Assembly: GCA_905205065.1 (NCBI GenBank)
Contig: CAJLCI010000017.1
Coordinates: forward strand, 1-49,191
Length of the DNA: 49,191 bases
Direction: 5' to 3'
Source of the DNA: an uncultured Eubacteriales bacterium
GTDB taxonomy: Bacteria > Bacillota > Clostridia > Oscillospirales > CAG-272
This document shows positions 48,414 to 49,191 of the stretch, piece after piece. Each line of letters opens with the position of its first letter. The first letter of the stretch is position 1. Made by a program: the position numbers and the translations under genes. The notes beneath the pieces are model-generated. The model ran no database searches. It saw only the letters and a list, made by a program, of their open reading frames with translations, and was not told the DNA's origin.

Positions 48414-48442
48414 ATTTTATCATACACAATCTGTTATGTCAA
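48414..48442 (-). promoter_or_regulatory. Promoter of the ABC importer operon
   Basis: Minus strand TTGACA (48442-48437), 17 bp, TAAAAT (48419-48414), about 30 bp before the L-box. Confidence 0.88.
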
Positions 48443-48702
48443 TCCCTTATACTAAAAAATTCTATTTTGTTATAATTTATTGAATTTTTTTATTTGTTGT
48501 GATACAATAACATAAAGTATAAGCTTTATTGTCGGTAAGCCGTATTTTTCTGATAAAATACGATTATATTTAACTGTACTATAATTAAATACTGCTGTCA
48601 ATTGCTGTCAGTTTAAACTAATAGTGGCACAGGTTGGTTAGTTTTTTCGCTGTTCTTTTTTGAATTGCAGCCGACAGACGGATTTGCCCTATAAAGTTGA
48701 AC

Positions 48703-48756
48703 AAATTGTGGTTACTGTGTAAATTGCGGTTACTGTGTAAATTGCGGTTACGGTGT
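48703..48756 (+). repeat. Three tandem 18-bp repeats
   Basis: AAATTGTGGTTACTGTGT, then AAATTGCGGTTACTGTGT, then AAATTGCGGTTACGGTGT. They lie in a 450-bp divergent intergenic region, about 80 bp before the yfbR-like gene. Confidence 0.95.
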
Positions 48757-48834
48757 ATGTTGTAGATAATATATGTGTCAGAATAGTTTGCTATTACTAT
48801 ATTGTTATGTAATGAAAGGATATTAAACTATATT

Positions 48835-49191
48835 ATGAAAAACAGTTTTTATGCGATACTTTTTCGTCAGCGATATATCAAACGCTGGGGACTTATGAGA
48901 AATACAAGGGAAGAGACGCTTGAGGAACACGTTGCCGAAACTGCGATACTGGCACATGCGCTTGCTTCTATAGGAAATGAAATATTAAATATTCCGGCAA
49001 ATGCCGACCGCGCAGTTACGCTTGCTCTTTTTCATGACGCTGCAGAAGTTTATACCGGAGATTTGCCGACTCCAGTAAAATACTACAATCCGGAAATCAG
49101 TAAAAATTATCGACATATTGAAGAAGAGGCGGCGCGCAGAATTTGTACAACTCTTCCGGAACCGCTCCGTCCTACATATGAAAGAATTATG
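48835..49191 (+). CDS. 5'-deoxynucleotidase YfbR-like HD protein (truncated by window end)
   Basis: The first 119 codons of an HD-domain hydrolase that dephosphorylates deoxynucleoside 5'-monophosphates. The metal-binding residues follow the YfbR pattern: EEHVAETAILAHAL, then ALFHDAAEVYTGDLPTPVKYYN. Full family length is about 190-200 aa, so roughly 75 residues are outside the window. The ATG at 48835 follows GAAAGGA (48814-48820) at a rather long 14 nt. Confidence 0.92.
   Translation, partial: MKNSFYAILFRQRYIKRWGLMRNTREETLEEHVAETAILAHALASIGNEILNIPANADRAVTLALFHDAAEVYTGDLPTPVKYYNPEISKNYRHIEEEAARRICTTLPEPLRPTYERIM

Overview
The window looks like chromosomal DNA of a spore-forming, low-GC Gram-positive anaerobe: Bacillota, class Clostridia, probably an uncultured gut lineage near the Oscillospiraceae/Ruminococcaceae. 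Support comes from CotF-type coat proteins, SpoVG, a ctsR-mcsA-mcsB-clpC operon, an L27 precursor with the Firmicutes N-terminal extension beside its protease Prp, the LL-diaminopimelate aminotransferase route to lysine, and sigma-A promoters of TTGACA/17 bp/TATAAT type. The lineage is an inference. Most of the window is ordinary housekeeping DNA.

Layout. 0.2-4.7 kb: nrdR, two small CotF-like coat genes, a PNPOx-fold protein and mgtE, which has a long terminator-containing leader. 5-8.6 kb: an AT-rich pair of ABC half-exporters. 8.7-12.8 kb: the rplU-prp-rpmA operon, spoVG, a ribokinase-fold protein lacking its catalytic residue, and ruvX. 13-16.5 kb: dacF and a Xer-type recombinase (minus strand), tRNA-Thr and a SLOG protein. 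17-20.5 kb: three exported proteins of unknown function. 20.9-25.8 kb (minus strand): ctsR-mcsA-mcsB-clpC with CtsR boxes over the promoter. 26.4-31.9 kb: an SLH-domain protein, an RluA-type pseudouridine synthase, a DUF3810 protein and murA. 32.3-36.1 kb: tRNA-Pro followed by a scarred accessory region (duplicated tRNA 3' end, XRE regulator, small ART-like protein, DUF3789 microprotein). 36.3-41.8 kb: lysine riboswitch, then dapA-dapB-dapF-dapL-lysA. 42.3-45.1 kb: trkA-trkH. 45.5-48.4 kb (minus strand): a second lysine riboswitch and an amino-acid ABC importer. 48.8 kb to the end: a yfbR-like nucleotidase cut off by the window edge.

The genes form several coherent circuits. Two lysine riboswitches place lysine synthesis and an ABC importer under the same ligand, so the importer is very probably for lysine. 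Prp sits between L21 and L27, and L27 carries the Prp cleavage site. CtsR represses its own operon through boxes covering the -35 element.

The most unusual item is a composite repeat present about nine times in intergenic DNA between 0.3 and 26.4 kb. It has a conserved left end, an optional 15-16 bp minisatellite of 1 to about 11 units, and a conserved hairpin-forming right end. I do not recognise it as a named family. Also notable are an apparent -1 frameshift site at the start of the second ABC exporter, a 24-bp perfect inverted repeat in that operon's leader, a 26-codon ORF overlapping the prp start codon, a pseudokinase-like PfkB protein, and an mgtE leader that matches no riboswitch class I could recall.
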